This document shows, piece by piece, positions 20,068 to 29,253 of a stretch of 64,000 bases of DNA. How positions within the stretch are numbered: the first letter of the stretch is position 1; each line of letters begins with the position of its first letter. Below the pieces are notes generated by a model. That model ran no database searches and had not been told where the DNA came from. It saw only the letters and a list, made by a program, of their open reading frames with translations. The stretch spans positions 62,001-126,000 of the forward strand of contig JAFZFH010000012.1 in NCBI GenBank assembly GCA_017555965.1, written 5' to 3'. Made by a program: the position numbers and the translations under genes. Source of the DNA: Bacteroidales bacterium. GTDB taxonomy: Bacteria > Bacteroidota > Bacteroidia > Bacteroidales > UBA932.

Positions 20068-22470
20068 CTATTTTCTGCCGCTTGTCGAGATCATGTCTGT
20101 GAGAGTTTCATTGAACTCATCGGCAGCTGCAAGTTTCTCGACAGTAAGGTGCATACGGTAACGCCAGTAGTGACGTGAGTTTGCAGGAACATTGATTCTC
20201 TCTACATTAGGATTCTCACGACGGAGCGCAGGATCCATGGAAAGCCAGTCCTGAAGCGGAAGCACTGTCAGCATTGCAGGAGACCAGAGATGCTGGTCGA
20301 GAATCTGACGGCAGATCCATGGCTCACAAATGTAAGGAGCACTACCCTGTCCTCCGAGCATCTCATGCCAGAACTGCTCAGTAACCTGACGGTCTTCCTC
20401 CCACCATGCACGGATCGGGTTCATGTCGTGGGTCGATGTAGTACATACCGAAAGGTACGGATACCATGCTGGATTTGCAAAGTTGTCATGGATAGACTTC
20501 GGCATGCGCTGGATCTCGAGAGAAAGGATTCTGAGGTCTGACATCACCTGAGGTACTGTCGCAGGAATCATTCCAAGGTCCTCTCCGCATGCGAGCATTC
20601 CTGTCGAATCAAGCAGTGCAGGAAGCTTCATCATCGCCTTGTCCTTCCAGAACTCATTGTTGCGGCGATAGAAGAAATCATCGTAGAGACGGTCGAACGA
20701 CGAACGGCGGTAGGCATCGAGACAACGGTATGAATGAGTGTCACGTGCACCGATCTTCGGATGGTAATGTCCCTCCTGACGTGGGTCCTGGAGGAAGAGG
20801 TCAAAGTCGTTCACATCGAATCCCTGGCTCTGAAGCTCATGTGCAGGGAAAGGAAGTGCAGGATTGAAGTAGCCGTTGAGACCGCTCTTAGTCCACATAG
20901 GGATCTCCCATATACGGAAGAATCCGAGGATATGGTCGATACGGAATGCATCGAAATACTCAGACATCTTGGCAAGGCGTGATTTCCACCATGCAAAGCC
21001 ATCCTCTGCCATCTTCTCCCAGTTGTATGTAGGGAAGCCCCAGTTCTGACCGTCTGCAGAGAATGCATCAGGTGGCGCACCGGCCTGAGAATCCATATGG
21101 AAGAGTTCAGGATAAAGCCATGCATCCACGCTTGTACGGCTGATTCCGATAGGAAGGTCACCCTTGAAGATCACTCCCTTGGAATGCGCATATGCGCACA
21201 CCTCTGAAAGCTGAAGATCGAGATGGTACTGAACGAAGCACCAGAAGTCGATATCTTCGCGGTTTGCCTCGCAGAATGCTGCAACCTTCTTCTTGCTGTA
21301 TTTTGCATAACCTTTCCACTGTGTGAAGTCAGGTGTACCGTTCTGGTCACGGAGGACACAGAATGCAGCATATGGCATCAGCCAGAAGCTGTTGGTCTGG
21401 ATGAACTCCTGATATTTCCCGGTAGCGGAAAGTTTCTTGAATGTCTTTTTGTATGCCTGACGGAGAAGCTCGAACTTGAGGTTGTTCACACGCTCGAAAT
21501 CGATCTGATCAAGAGCGTTGAGCTCCGCCTGGAGAGCCTTGTACTCGTCATCAACCTTCACGCCCACTGCAGGAAGATTCAGGAACTGAGGATGAAGAGC
21601 AAATGTCGAGTTCGGGTTGTACGGATACGAATCCTCCCATGTATGGAGCATTGTGGTATCGTTGATCGGAAGAAGCTGGAGGATGCTCTGACCTGTAGAT
21701 GCAGCCCAATCCACCATCTTCTTGAGGTCGTAGAACTCTCCTACTCCAAAGTCGTCCTCAGTACGGAGCGAGAATACAGGAATCGCAGTACCTGCACCCT
21801 TCCAGTCACGTCCGCTGAAACGCACATGTGCATCAGCCTCGACAGTGACCTCACCCTTTTCAGGAACATTCAGGAACCATCTGTTTTCGCCATCCTCCCA
21901 TGCCACAGGCTCAAGAGTGTTTCTGTCTGCGATGAGGATCTTGTAAGAGAACGGTGAGGTGACATTGAGAGTGAGAGTCCATACAGGGAATCGCGCATCA
22001 TCAAAAGGCACGACCTCTGTCCACTCCTTCAACTCTTTCGAGCTACCGGCAAGCGCAAGCACCTCGTTCGGACGAAGAGACGGAACAGACACCTGAAGGA
22101 CTACATTTGCCTCCTTCTTAGCAGTTGATGCCTTCCGGGCCTTTCTTCCGAAGATCGCGTCAGTGAACGCTGAAGAATAGAATGGAGCGTCTTCAGGACG
22201 GTCAATCCATCTGTCATATACATTCACTACCTTGGCTTTCGTATCTTCAGGAAGTACCAGCACGTGCTTCTTCCACTCTGTTCGGACAGTAACTCCGTCA
22301 CGTATCACCTCATAAGCATATTCGGAAACTTTAGCAGGATTCAGGCGTGCTACCTCTCCCTGCCAGATACCCTCTGCCACATATGACATAGGATAACGCT
22401 TTCCTCCGACACACAGGACGATCTGCTCGCCCCATGATGTCCTGTATTCTATGTTGAAGTTAATGTTCAT
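20068..22470 (-). CDS. malQ: 4-alpha-glucanotransferase (GH77) with two CBM20-like domains
   Basis: Cytoplasmic amylomaltase of the DPE2-like type, with no signal peptide, that disproportionates maltooligosaccharides and releases glucose. The 800-residue chain starts with two CBM20-like starch-binding modules (about 1-100 and 123-220). The GH77 barrel follows, with nucleophile Asp512 (FDAFRIDHILG), acid/base Glu630 (ACGEDLG) and Asp682 (STHDMNPIRAWW). It has a strong consensus promoter at 22495-22502 and leads the malQ-susC1-susD1 unit, so it is likely expressed independently of the LytTR-linked units. Confidence 0.95.
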   Translation of the reverse strand: MNINFNIEYRTSWGEQIVLCVGGKRYPMSYVAEGIWQGEVARLNPAKVSEYAYEVIRDGVTVRTEWKKHVLVLPEDTKAKVVNVYDRWIDRPEDAPFYSSAFTDAIFGRKARKASTAKKEANVVLQVSVPSLRPNEVLALAGSSKELKEWTEVVPFDDARFPVWTLTLNVTSPFSYKILIADRNTLEPVAWEDGENRWFLNVPEKGEVTVEADAHVRFSGRDWKGAGTAIPVFSLRTEDDFGVGEFYDLKKMVDWAASTGQSILQLLPINDTTMLHTWEDSYPYNPNSTFALHPQFLNLPAVGVKVDDEYKALQAELNALDQIDFERVNNLKFELLRQAYKKTFKKLSATGKYQEFIQTNSFWLMPYAAFCVLRDQNGTPDFTQWKGYAKYSKKKVAAFCEANREDIDFWCFVQYHLDLQLSEVCAYAHSKGVIFKGDLPIGISRTSVDAWLYPELFHMDSQAGAPPDAFSADGQNWGFPTYNWEKMAEDGFAWWKSRLAKMSEYFDAFRIDHILGFFRIWEIPMWTKSGLNGYFNPALPFPAHELQSQGFDVNDFDLFLQDPRQEGHYHPKIGARDTHSYRCLDAYRRSSFDRLYDDFFYRRNNEFWKDKAMMKLPALLDSTGMLACGEDLGMIPATVPQVMSDLRILSLEIQRMPKSIHDNFANPAWYPYLSVCTTSTHDMNPIRAWWEEDRQVTEQFWHEMLGGQGSAPYICEPWICRQILDQHLWSPAMLTVLPLQDWLSMDPALRRENPNVERINVPANSRHYWRYRMHLTVEKLAAADEFNETLTDMISTSGRK

Positions 22471-22494
22471 ACGATATGTTTTGTTGTTCTTTTA

Positions 22495-22502
22495 CAAATA
22501 TA
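22495..22502 (-). promoter_or_regulatory. -7 promoter box of malQ (TATATTTG)
   Basis: Minus-strand TATATTTG, an exact TAnnTTTG match, 24 bp upstream of the malQ ATG in the 39-bp gap after the BACON/GH13 gene. No LytTR-type repeats lie upstream. Confidence 0.7.
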
Positions 22503-22509
22503 ACGATTT

Positions 22510-25392
22510 TTAGAAACTTGTCAAAAGCATGAATTCACCACGTTTGAGCTTTATGCTTTCTGAATCTGACATAGTGCTGCCGCTCATATAATCCTTCCAT
22601 TGTCCTTCCGGAAGGTCCACGGTAGCGTCGACTCTTCCGAAGTTACCTACAACCAGGAACGACTTGCCATCGACTGTACATCTGATTTCCTTCACTCTCT
22701 TTTTAGGAGTCCATTCAAACTCTGCATCCGAATCAAAGAAACGCGGATTCTCGCGACGGAACCTCAAAAGCGAAGCGTACGTATCATATAACCTCTTCCT
22801 TTCCGGATCTGACATGTACTCGTCAGTGACCACAGGCTTCTCTCCAGTACGGTCGTTATGGTTGATCGAGTAGTCATAACCGATCTCCCCGAACTGCCAG
22901 ATCATCTTAGGACCAGGAACAGTAAGGAAGAATGCTGCATCTGCAGCTGCTCTGCGCATTTCCAGCACATGAGGATCTTCTGGTGCCGGTGTCTCTATAA
23001 CAGGGTCTTCCGGTCTGTCACCGGCATTCATAAGCCATATGGTCTCAAGTTCCGGGCAGAAATATATGTCATAAGTACCAGACTCTTCAACATACATATC
23101 CTCGGAAGAACCACCACAGATCATCTCATACTTCTGTCCTACAGGAAGATTCCATTTTTTCTCTTCAGCGCCTAAGTTGTATGCATTCTCCCAACTTCCG
23201 GCCTTACGTATCTTGAACCGGTCTCCTGCCTTTACCTCTATATTCTTCGCGACATAGAACCAGCCATCCTTTTCCATAATCTTGTCATCAGCATCGCTCC
23301 ATTTGTTTCCGATTCCGATGACTGCCCATCTTATATTGGAAAAATCAACTTCCGAGCCATAGCAGAGACGTTCCTCGTCGTGGCTTTCCATATAGCCGAC
23401 GTAACCTCCGAACGGAGCGTCAGAATACATTCTTGAGAAATCTCCCCTACTTCCGGATATGACAGTACTGTATCCCTCATTCACATTTCTCCAGAGCTGG
23501 ATTCCATAATCTGCCAGCACCTGTTCCTCCTCATCGTCGGCAAGGTGCTCAAAGATAACTACAGCATCCTCATTGACAGACCAGATGTGATCCGCATAAC
23601 CCTTCAGGATAGCCACACGACCAGCGTCATAATGTCCCCATTCTTCCACATTACCGTTATCTCCGCCTGTATCCTTCTGGGTGAATCCCTTTGTCAAGTC
23701 AAAACGGAAACCATCCACATGGTACTCTGTAAGCAGGTACTCCAGACTTCTCTTTACATGCTCCTTTACCAAGGCATTCTCATGATTCATATCATGATAT
23801 ACGTTGTAAGGGTGGGTCGGAGAAACATTGAAGAACGGGTTATTTGCGGCTGTGGCGCTGCCGTTCCACCACATCTTTGTCCATGGATGCGAGCCGGTCG
23901 CATGATTATATACCACATCGACAATCACTGCAAGTCCTCTTGAGTGGCATTCGTCGATAAAATCTTTGTATTCCTCTCGTGTACCGTAATATTTGTCCAG
24001 CGCAAACCAGTGATTAGGGTTATAGCCCCAGCTATTGTTGTTGTCAAACTCCTGGATCGGCATCAGCTGTACGGCATTGACTCCAAGGTTCGCGATATGG
24101 TCGAGATTTTCCATCGCGCCTGCAATATCCTGAGTCTTTGTAAAATCACGGAAATGCATCTCATATATCACAAGATCGTTCTTATCCTCAACCTTGAAAT
24201 CCGAGTATTTCCATGCGTACTCAGGCCTGTTGATGCGGAATGCAGAAATCAAAGCCTTTGCTCCTTCAGGAAATTCCGGAACCCAGTCTATATACTGGTC
24301 ATTCCACTGATCGTATACAATCTCTGTGTATGGATCGCTGACAAATACATCAGCGCCAGAAGATGTTCCCAGACGGTATTGGAAGCGGTACTCCGTATCA
24401 GCATCAAAGCCGTCAAGAGTAATCCACCAGCATCCTGCAGCAGAATCATATTTCATCGCACCTTCACTCACTCTTTCCCAGGCATTCCAGTCACCGACTA
24501 TATAGCAGTATTCATGTTCCTTTCCGTTCTTATCCTTGTCATAAAGGACAAAGGTGACACTGTTGTCGCCATTATAATTGATTCCATGCTTAAGCCCTGA
24601 CGGCATGGTCTCCTTGACTACAGGATCCGGAGTGAATACTTCACCCTGATATTTAGTGTCTGTGATTCCGCGGAGGAAAGTATCCGCTTCGATTCCTTTC
24701 TTGCTGCCATCTGAACTTCTTGCGATGACCGCTATGGCATTGACAGGCAATTCACCGGAATTGAACCACTCTCGGATAGACGGCTGGAGTTCTATAGACC
24801 ATATGTCGGCCGCTTCCTTGGTCATCCTACACTTGTCGGTATTCTTATTCCAGTCTGCAGGCACACACTGCCATTCATCATAGGCGTCAGCCAGACCTAT
24901 ATGGACATAGACCTCTCCTGAATATCCATAAAGGGCAGAAGATTTTCCGGCTTTGAAATAAATTTTGGCAGGAGCATCCGCATCCGGATTTTCCGGAGAC
25001 AATGTAAATCCTTCCGATAGTCTGCTGTGTTCAATATCCAGTCCGGATTCCGGAGCCACAGTCTTCTCTGCCTGACGGACAGTAACCTTCACAGGATCGC
25101 ATCCTGCTGAAGTGAATATAAGTTCTATTGCACGGACATCGCCTTCATTTTTGGCGACAGTGATATTGACCTTTGCAGAGCGCTCGCCTTCGGTACGGGA
25201 AGAGGTACACCAGTCTGCGGGAACCTCGAGAGTCCATGGGAGCGATGAAGTCACGCTCAGCTGTCTGGTACCCCCAGCAGCATCAAATTCAAGAATCTCA
25301 GGGGTTACAGCGAGATCGCCCTGAAGTTCCGGCTTACATCCCGCAAAGGAGATGGCCGCAACGATGAATGCAACAATAAATCTTTTCATCAT
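22510..25392 (-). CDS. Multidomain GH13 alpha-amylase lipoprotein with BACON domain and nested starch-binding-like domain
   Basis: A 960-residue lipoprotein (lipobox SFAGC, Cys19; KPELQGD follows) and the likely surface amylase of the locus, in the place of SusG. In order: a BACON domain (about 25-108), a beta-sandwich region (115-255), a CBM48-like domain (about 268-365, IVGDWNAW), then the GH13 barrel. Catalytic residues are Asp492/His497 (DVVYNH), Asp565 (GFRFD), Glu615 (VIFEH) and His671-Asp672 (ESHDEER). After region IV the barrel is interrupted by about 120 residues (681-800, WAVIGIGNKWS...GTYDIYFCPELETIWLM) resembling a SusE-type starch-binding domain, then resumes with GPKMIWQFGE. It is the last gene of unit 1, after SusE. 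Confidence 0.92.
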   Translation of the reverse strand: MMKRFIVAFIVAAISFAGCKPELQGDLAVTPEILEFDAAGGTRQLSVTSSLPWTLEVPADWCTSSRTEGERSAKVNITVAKNEGDVRAIELIFTSAGCDPVKVTVRQAEKTVAPESGLDIEHSRLSEGFTLSPENPDADAPAKIYFKAGKSSALYGYSGEVYVHIGLADAYDEWQCVPADWNKNTDKCRMTKEAADIWSIELQPSIREWFNSGELPVNAIAVIARSSDGSKKGIEADTFLRGITDTKYQGEVFTPDPVVKETMPSGLKHGINYNGDNSVTFVLYDKDKNGKEHEYCYIVGDWNAWERVSEGAMKYDSAAGCWWITLDGFDADTEYRFQYRLGTSSGADVFVSDPYTEIVYDQWNDQYIDWVPEFPEGAKALISAFRINRPEYAWKYSDFKVEDKNDLVIYEMHFRDFTKTQDIAGAMENLDHIANLGVNAVQLMPIQEFDNNNSWGYNPNHWFALDKYYGTREEYKDFIDECHSRGLAVIVDVVYNHATGSHPWTKMWWNGSATAANNPFFNVSPTHPYNVYHDMNHENALVKEHVKRSLEYLLTEYHVDGFRFDLTKGFTQKDTGGDNGNVEEWGHYDAGRVAILKGYADHIWSVNEDAVVIFEHLADDEEEQVLADYGIQLWRNVNEGYSTVISGSRGDFSRMYSDAPFGGYVGYMESHDEERLCYGSEVDFSNIRWAVIGIGNKWSDADDKIMEKDGWFYVAKNIEVKAGDRFKIRKAGSWENAYNLGAEEKKWNLPVGQKYEMICGGSSEDMYVEESGTYDIYFCPELETIWLMNAGDRPEDPVIETPAPEDPHVLEMRRAAADAAFFLTVPGPKMIWQFGEIGYDYSINHNDRTGEKPVVTDEYMSDPERKRLYDTYASLLRFRRENPRFFDSDAEFEWTPKKRVKEIRCTVDGKSFLVVGNFGRVDATVDLPEGQWKDYMSGSTMSDSESIKLKRGEFMLLTSF

Positions 25393-25407
25393 ATGTCTTT
25401 CTATTGG

Positions 25408-25439
25408 AAGCCAGCGGTCCGGTCAGGGGCCGCTGGCTT
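25408..25439 (-). promoter_or_regulatory. Strong hairpin between the SusE-like and amylase genes
   Basis: Inverted repeat with arms AAGCCAGCGG and CCGCTGGCTT, extended inward by further G:C pairs. It lies between the SusE-like stop codon (25447) and the amylase start (25392). No T-tract follows on the minus strand, so a full terminator is unlikely; an mRNA-stability or processing element is more plausible. Confidence 0.6.
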
Positions 25440-25446
25440 ATGAAAT

Positions 25447-27675
25447 TTACTCAGCAACTGCTAAGATTGTTACAGTCTTTCTATCGGCAGCAGCATCAAT
25501 CACTACGACAACATCGTAATTGCCGGCAGTAACATAGATATTGCCATCTGCGCTTTCCTGAGCGTTTGGAGATGCCTCCTTATTGACAGCTCCATCACCA
25601 AGGTCAAAGTTTGAAACTCCACCAGATTCAGCAGCATTCAGAACACGAACCTTCCAGCCATCTGCTGTAAGAGCAACATTGCTCCATGTCCATGTATATA
25701 CATTTTCGTCCTTTACAGGCTTACCGCCATTGGATGCAAGGAGAGCATTTCCCCAGTTCCATACGGTCTCCACAGCTGCACCTTCCTGCTCAGCAACTCC
25801 AGAACCTACAAGTTCCAGCTGGCAGTCTGTATAGTTAACGATAACTACCTCAGCCTCACCTGCATCTGCAGGAGTCTTGCCATCTGTCATGAAGTATGCC
25901 TTCGCACCGTCAGCATCGAGGTAGATGTCATAAGTTCCCTCTACAGTCTTCATGTTAGAACCGCCGGCTGCAAGCTCAATCGCTGCGTCTACAGCAAATG
26001 AACCTCCGAAGTTCACATCCCAACCATGCTGGAAACGGAATTTGATTTCCTCACCGTCTGGAAGAGCAACGCCCTTGCGTACCCAGTACATGCCTTCTGC
26101 ATCGAGTGTCATGCCAAGATCGAGGTCATTACCACCCCAGCCGTTGATTGTACCTACGATACCCCATGTCTCAGGAGCAGCAGGAGCATCTGAACCGGCA
26201 ACAAGAACATAAGCCGCTGCGATATCAGGGTTGAGATAAATGTCGAATGTACCTGCAGTTGTCACCATGTTGTCACCGCCTGGGAAGAGGTCAATCTTCT
26301 CACCTACGGTCCATGTTCCACCGAAGTTTACATCCCAAGCGCCATCAAGACGGAACTTGATGTTCTCGCCCTCAGCAAGTTCAACACCAGCAGCAACATA
26401 CCAGCCTGTTCCGACCTTCATGTCGATATCAGCACCATCACCGCCCCAGCCGTTGATTGTACCTACGATACCCCAGCCTTCGTTTACGACAGGAGCATCA
26501 GGTCCTTCTGGCTCCTGGCTTTCGCCTGCGCCTTCCTCAGTGCCGTAAGCATCAGCGCTGATTGTTGCAACATATGCGTCAGCATTGTTCATATCAAGGT
26601 AGATACGATAGTTACCTGCTGCGATTGCAATGTTAGCACCACCTGAAGAAAGGTTCTCAAGATCACCACCAAGATTGAATGCCCAGTCAGCATCAACACG
26701 GAACTTGAACTCTGTATCGGCAGGAACCTCAACGTCAGCATAGAAACGCTGCTTGTGCTTTGAGTATTCCATCACGATATCGTTGCTCCAGTCACCGTTA
26801 AGACCGATGATACCCATCTGGTCGAAGCTGCAGATCTTAGAAACTGTGAGGCTTGACTTATCGAATGAGAATCCGTAGAAACGCTTTGCATAACGCATGA
26901 TATCCTGCGATCCGCCACCTGTGATAAGCTGGATTGAAGCAGGCTCATCTGCCTCTGTAGCCTTTACAGCCTCACCCCAGTTGCAGTCGTCATACCAACC
27001 TGCCTTACCTGTAATCTTCCAGCCGTTTGCTGCTGCCGATACGATGTTTCCGCTGCCGTCATCCTTACCGAAGTCGATGAGTCCGGTGTAGATGTTGCCG
27101 TCCTCCTTGAAATTCCACAAGAAGAGGGTCTTGTCGTGGCTCCAGCCGCAGTAGTCACCGATTACCCATACAGGATCGTATGTCTTCTCCATGCTGTATG
27201 GTGTAGCAGAAGCTGTTATAGCATTTGAATAGAGAGCAGAACCGCCTACAGGAAGCTTCTCACCCATCCACTCAGACTTTACTCTGAAGTCGAGCTCAAC
27301 AGCTACGCCAGGTGTACAGTTGAGTGAAACGAGAACCTTGTTGAGATCAAGTACAGAAACTGTCATCTCATCAGCAGGAGAAGTTACAGGCATACCTACC
27401 TGCTTCTCATTCTCGAAGTTTGTTCCTGAAAGGGAAGCATAAAGAGTGTAGTTCACAGAAGAAGCCACTCCATAGTCAGCAGGAGTGAATTTTACAGTTG
27501 CGTAAGCCTTTGCAGCATCTGCTTCTGTAAGAGTAGGAGTTTCAGGAGTGAAATCATTCAGAACAGGAGACAGGAAGCTGTCTGTATCAACCTGAACGAA
27601 ACTTGGCTCCTCAACACAGGCAGCAGCCATAAGGGCTACTACGCCTGCCATCATATATCTAATAATTTTCTTCAT
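25447..27675 (-). CDS. susE: SusE/SusF-like outer-membrane starch-binding lipoprotein with repeated binding domains
   Basis: A lipoprotein of 742 residues from the ATG at 27675 (an earlier ATG at 27684 adds three). The signal ends LMAAACVEE; the acidic residues after Cys fit surface export. An N-terminal SusE Ig-like domain (about 30-165) is followed by up to five starch-binding-type modules near residues 170-290, 290-375, 403-495, 507-600 and 613-745. Modules three and four share GIVGTINGWGG and are nearly identical at the DNA level there. The protein has no catalytic motif; it should hold starch near SusCD. Known SusE and SusF are much shorter (about 390-490 residues). It follows susD2 in unit 1. 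Confidence 0.88.
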   Translation of the reverse strand: MKKIIRYMMAGVVALMAAACVEEPSFVQVDTDSFLSPVLNDFTPETPTLTEADAAKAYATVKFTPADYGVASSVNYTLYASLSGTNFENEKQVGMPVTSPADEMTVSVLDLNKVLVSLNCTPGVAVELDFRVKSEWMGEKLPVGGSALYSNAITASATPYSMEKTYDPVWVIGDYCGWSHDKTLFLWNFKEDGNIYTGLIDFGKDDGSGNIVSAAANGWKITGKAGWYDDCNWGEAVKATEADEPASIQLITGGGSQDIMRYAKRFYGFSFDKSSLTVSKICSFDQMGIIGLNGDWSNDIVMEYSKHKQRFYADVEVPADTEFKFRVDADWAFNLGGDLENLSSGGANIAIAAGNYRIYLDMNNADAYVATISADAYGTEEGAGESQEPEGPDAPVVNEGWGIVGTINGWGGDGADIDMKVGTGWYVAAGVELAEGENIKFRLDGAWDVNFGGTWTVGEKIDLFPGGDNMVTTAGTFDIYLNPDIAAAYVLVAGSDAPAAPETWGIVGTINGWGGNDLDLGMTLDAEGMYWVRKGVALPDGEEIKFRFQHGWDVNFGGSFAVDAAIELAAGGSNMKTVEGTYDIYLDADGAKAYFMTDGKTPADAGEAEVVIVNYTDCQLELVGSGVAEQEGAAVETVWNWGNALLASNGGKPVKDENVYTWTWSNVALTADGWKVRVLNAAESGGVSNFDLGDGAVNKEASPNAQESADGNIYVTAGNYDVVVVIDAAADRKTVTILAVAE

Positions 27676-27687
27676 AATGATCATCTG

Positions 27688-29238
27688 TTAATATCCTTCG
27701 TTCTGAACAAGATTTGAGTTTGCGTTCTTGTCTGACTCAGGAATAGGGAAAAGAGCAAGATGTGCATCAACTGTTTCCTTTCCTTCCTTGATACCGCCTT
27801 TCCAAGCCCAGTTGTAACCAGATGTGAATTTTCCGAAACGGATAAGGTCAGAACGTCTCCATCCTTCCTGATAAAGCTCACGTCCGCGCTCATCGAGAAG
27901 ATTTTCCTCGTTGAGTGCAATGCTTGGCATACCGGCACGCTCACGGACTGCATCAAAAGCAGCCTGGCCTGTTGTATAAGTACCCTTGAGAGTTGCGCCA
28001 TTGAGACCGCACTCAGCAAGCATGAGGAGGGCATCAGCATAACGGAATACAGGGAAGTCTGTGTCTACGAAACCGTTTGACTGTCCTGGAGTACCGTCGC
28101 TCTTGATGTTCTTGAACTTCTGGAAGCCCATACCATGGCTGAACTTCGACATATCCTCAATCTCTGCCTGATGACCTTCCTCCCAGAAGAGTTCACGAGC
28201 ATCACCATCCTTGAAGAGAGAATAGAACTCAGGAGTTGTACGGATACCACCCCAACCTGAAGAAATACCGAGTGCTGAAGGGTTCATTGTATCACCTGTA
28301 CCTGCGAAGATAAGGTAGTTGGTAACACCGTAGCTCTGAGTGTTGATACCATCCTGCTGTACAGCCCAGATGATCTCGTTGTTCTTTCCTACAAGTCTGT
28401 CATTGTCAGCAAGGAAGAGCTCCTGATAGTTGTTGTGAAGTTTATATTTACCATCAAGCTTCGCAAGAACATCAGCACATGCCTGATACTTGTCAGTGCC
28501 GATATAAACCTCTGCATTGAGATAAAGCTTTGCGAGAATCATGATTGCAGCACCCTTGTCCATTCTTCCGTAAGGAGCTTCTCCAACTTCGAAAAGGTCG
28601 TTGCCGTTTATTACGTCTGTAAGCTCTGCCTCAATATAGTTGAAGAGGTCTGCACGTGAAATCTGCTCAGGAAGAACTGCACCTACAGCAGCCGTCTCAT
28701 CTGCGAAAGGAACGTTACCGAACATGTCGATCGCATCATACCAGCAAAGAGCACGGATTGTGCGGATCTCGGCAGTCCACTTTGCAGCATCAGCAAGAGT
28801 AAGAGTAGTCTTGCCAAGCTGACGAAGGAACTCGTTGCATGCAGAAATCTGATAGAAAATTCTGTAATAGAACGATGAAACGAACTGGTTTGAAGTAGTC
28901 CAATACATTCCATGAAGATCCTGAAGACCAGTATCGTTCCAACCGACTACAGCCTCATCTGTAGTAAGACCGTTGAGATGGTAACGTCCACGATAGTACT
29001 GGCTGAAACCACCGTCCACATTCTTGATGTTGTTGTCACCGTTAGGACCATATGATCCGGAGTGAGTGAATCCAGCATAGCACTGTGCAAGGAATGAGAT
29101 GAAGTCACTCTCTGTTGTCAGCGCCTTGTCAGCGGTGTTCATCGACGGGTCGATAGGGGTCACATTAAGATCACCCACGCAAGCTGTCAATCCCGCTGCA
29201 AATACAAAAGCACCAATGATATATTTCAATGTTTTCAT
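27688..29238 (-). CDS. susD: SusD-like starch-binding lipoprotein, copy 2
   Basis: A 516-residue SusD-family lipoprotein with lipobox AAGLTAC and VGDLNVTPIDPSMNT after it. SusD hallmarks are ARELFWEEGHQ, a C-terminal RRSDLIRFGKF and the terminal FPIPESDKNANSNLVQNEGY. The frame opens at a TTG (29250), but the ATG at 29238 gives a standard lipoprotein signal, so I start there. It lies 15 bp after the susC2 stop and a few bases before the SusE-like gene, so tight co-transcription is clear. It is the partner of susC2 in glucan binding. Confidence 0.93.
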   Translation of the reverse strand: MKTLKYIIGAFVFAAGLTACVGDLNVTPIDPSMNTADKALTTESDFISFLAQCYAGFTHSGSYGPNGDNNIKNVDGGFSQYYRGRYHLNGLTTDEAVVGWNDTGLQDLHGMYWTTSNQFVSSFYYRIFYQISACNEFLRQLGKTTLTLADAAKWTAEIRTIRALCWYDAIDMFGNVPFADETAAVGAVLPEQISRADLFNYIEAELTDVINGNDLFEVGEAPYGRMDKGAAIMILAKLYLNAEVYIGTDKYQACADVLAKLDGKYKLHNNYQELFLADNDRLVGKNNEIIWAVQQDGINTQSYGVTNYLIFAGTGDTMNPSALGISSGWGGIRTTPEFYSLFKDGDARELFWEEGHQAEIEDMSKFSHGMGFQKFKNIKSDGTPGQSNGFVDTDFPVFRYADALLMLAECGLNGATLKGTYTTGQAAFDAVRERAGMPSIALNEENLLDERGRELYQEGWRRSDLIRFGKFTSGYNWAWKGGIKEGKETVDAHLALFPIPESDKNANSNLVQNEGY

Positions 29239-29253
29239 ATTTTCCGTCAATTA

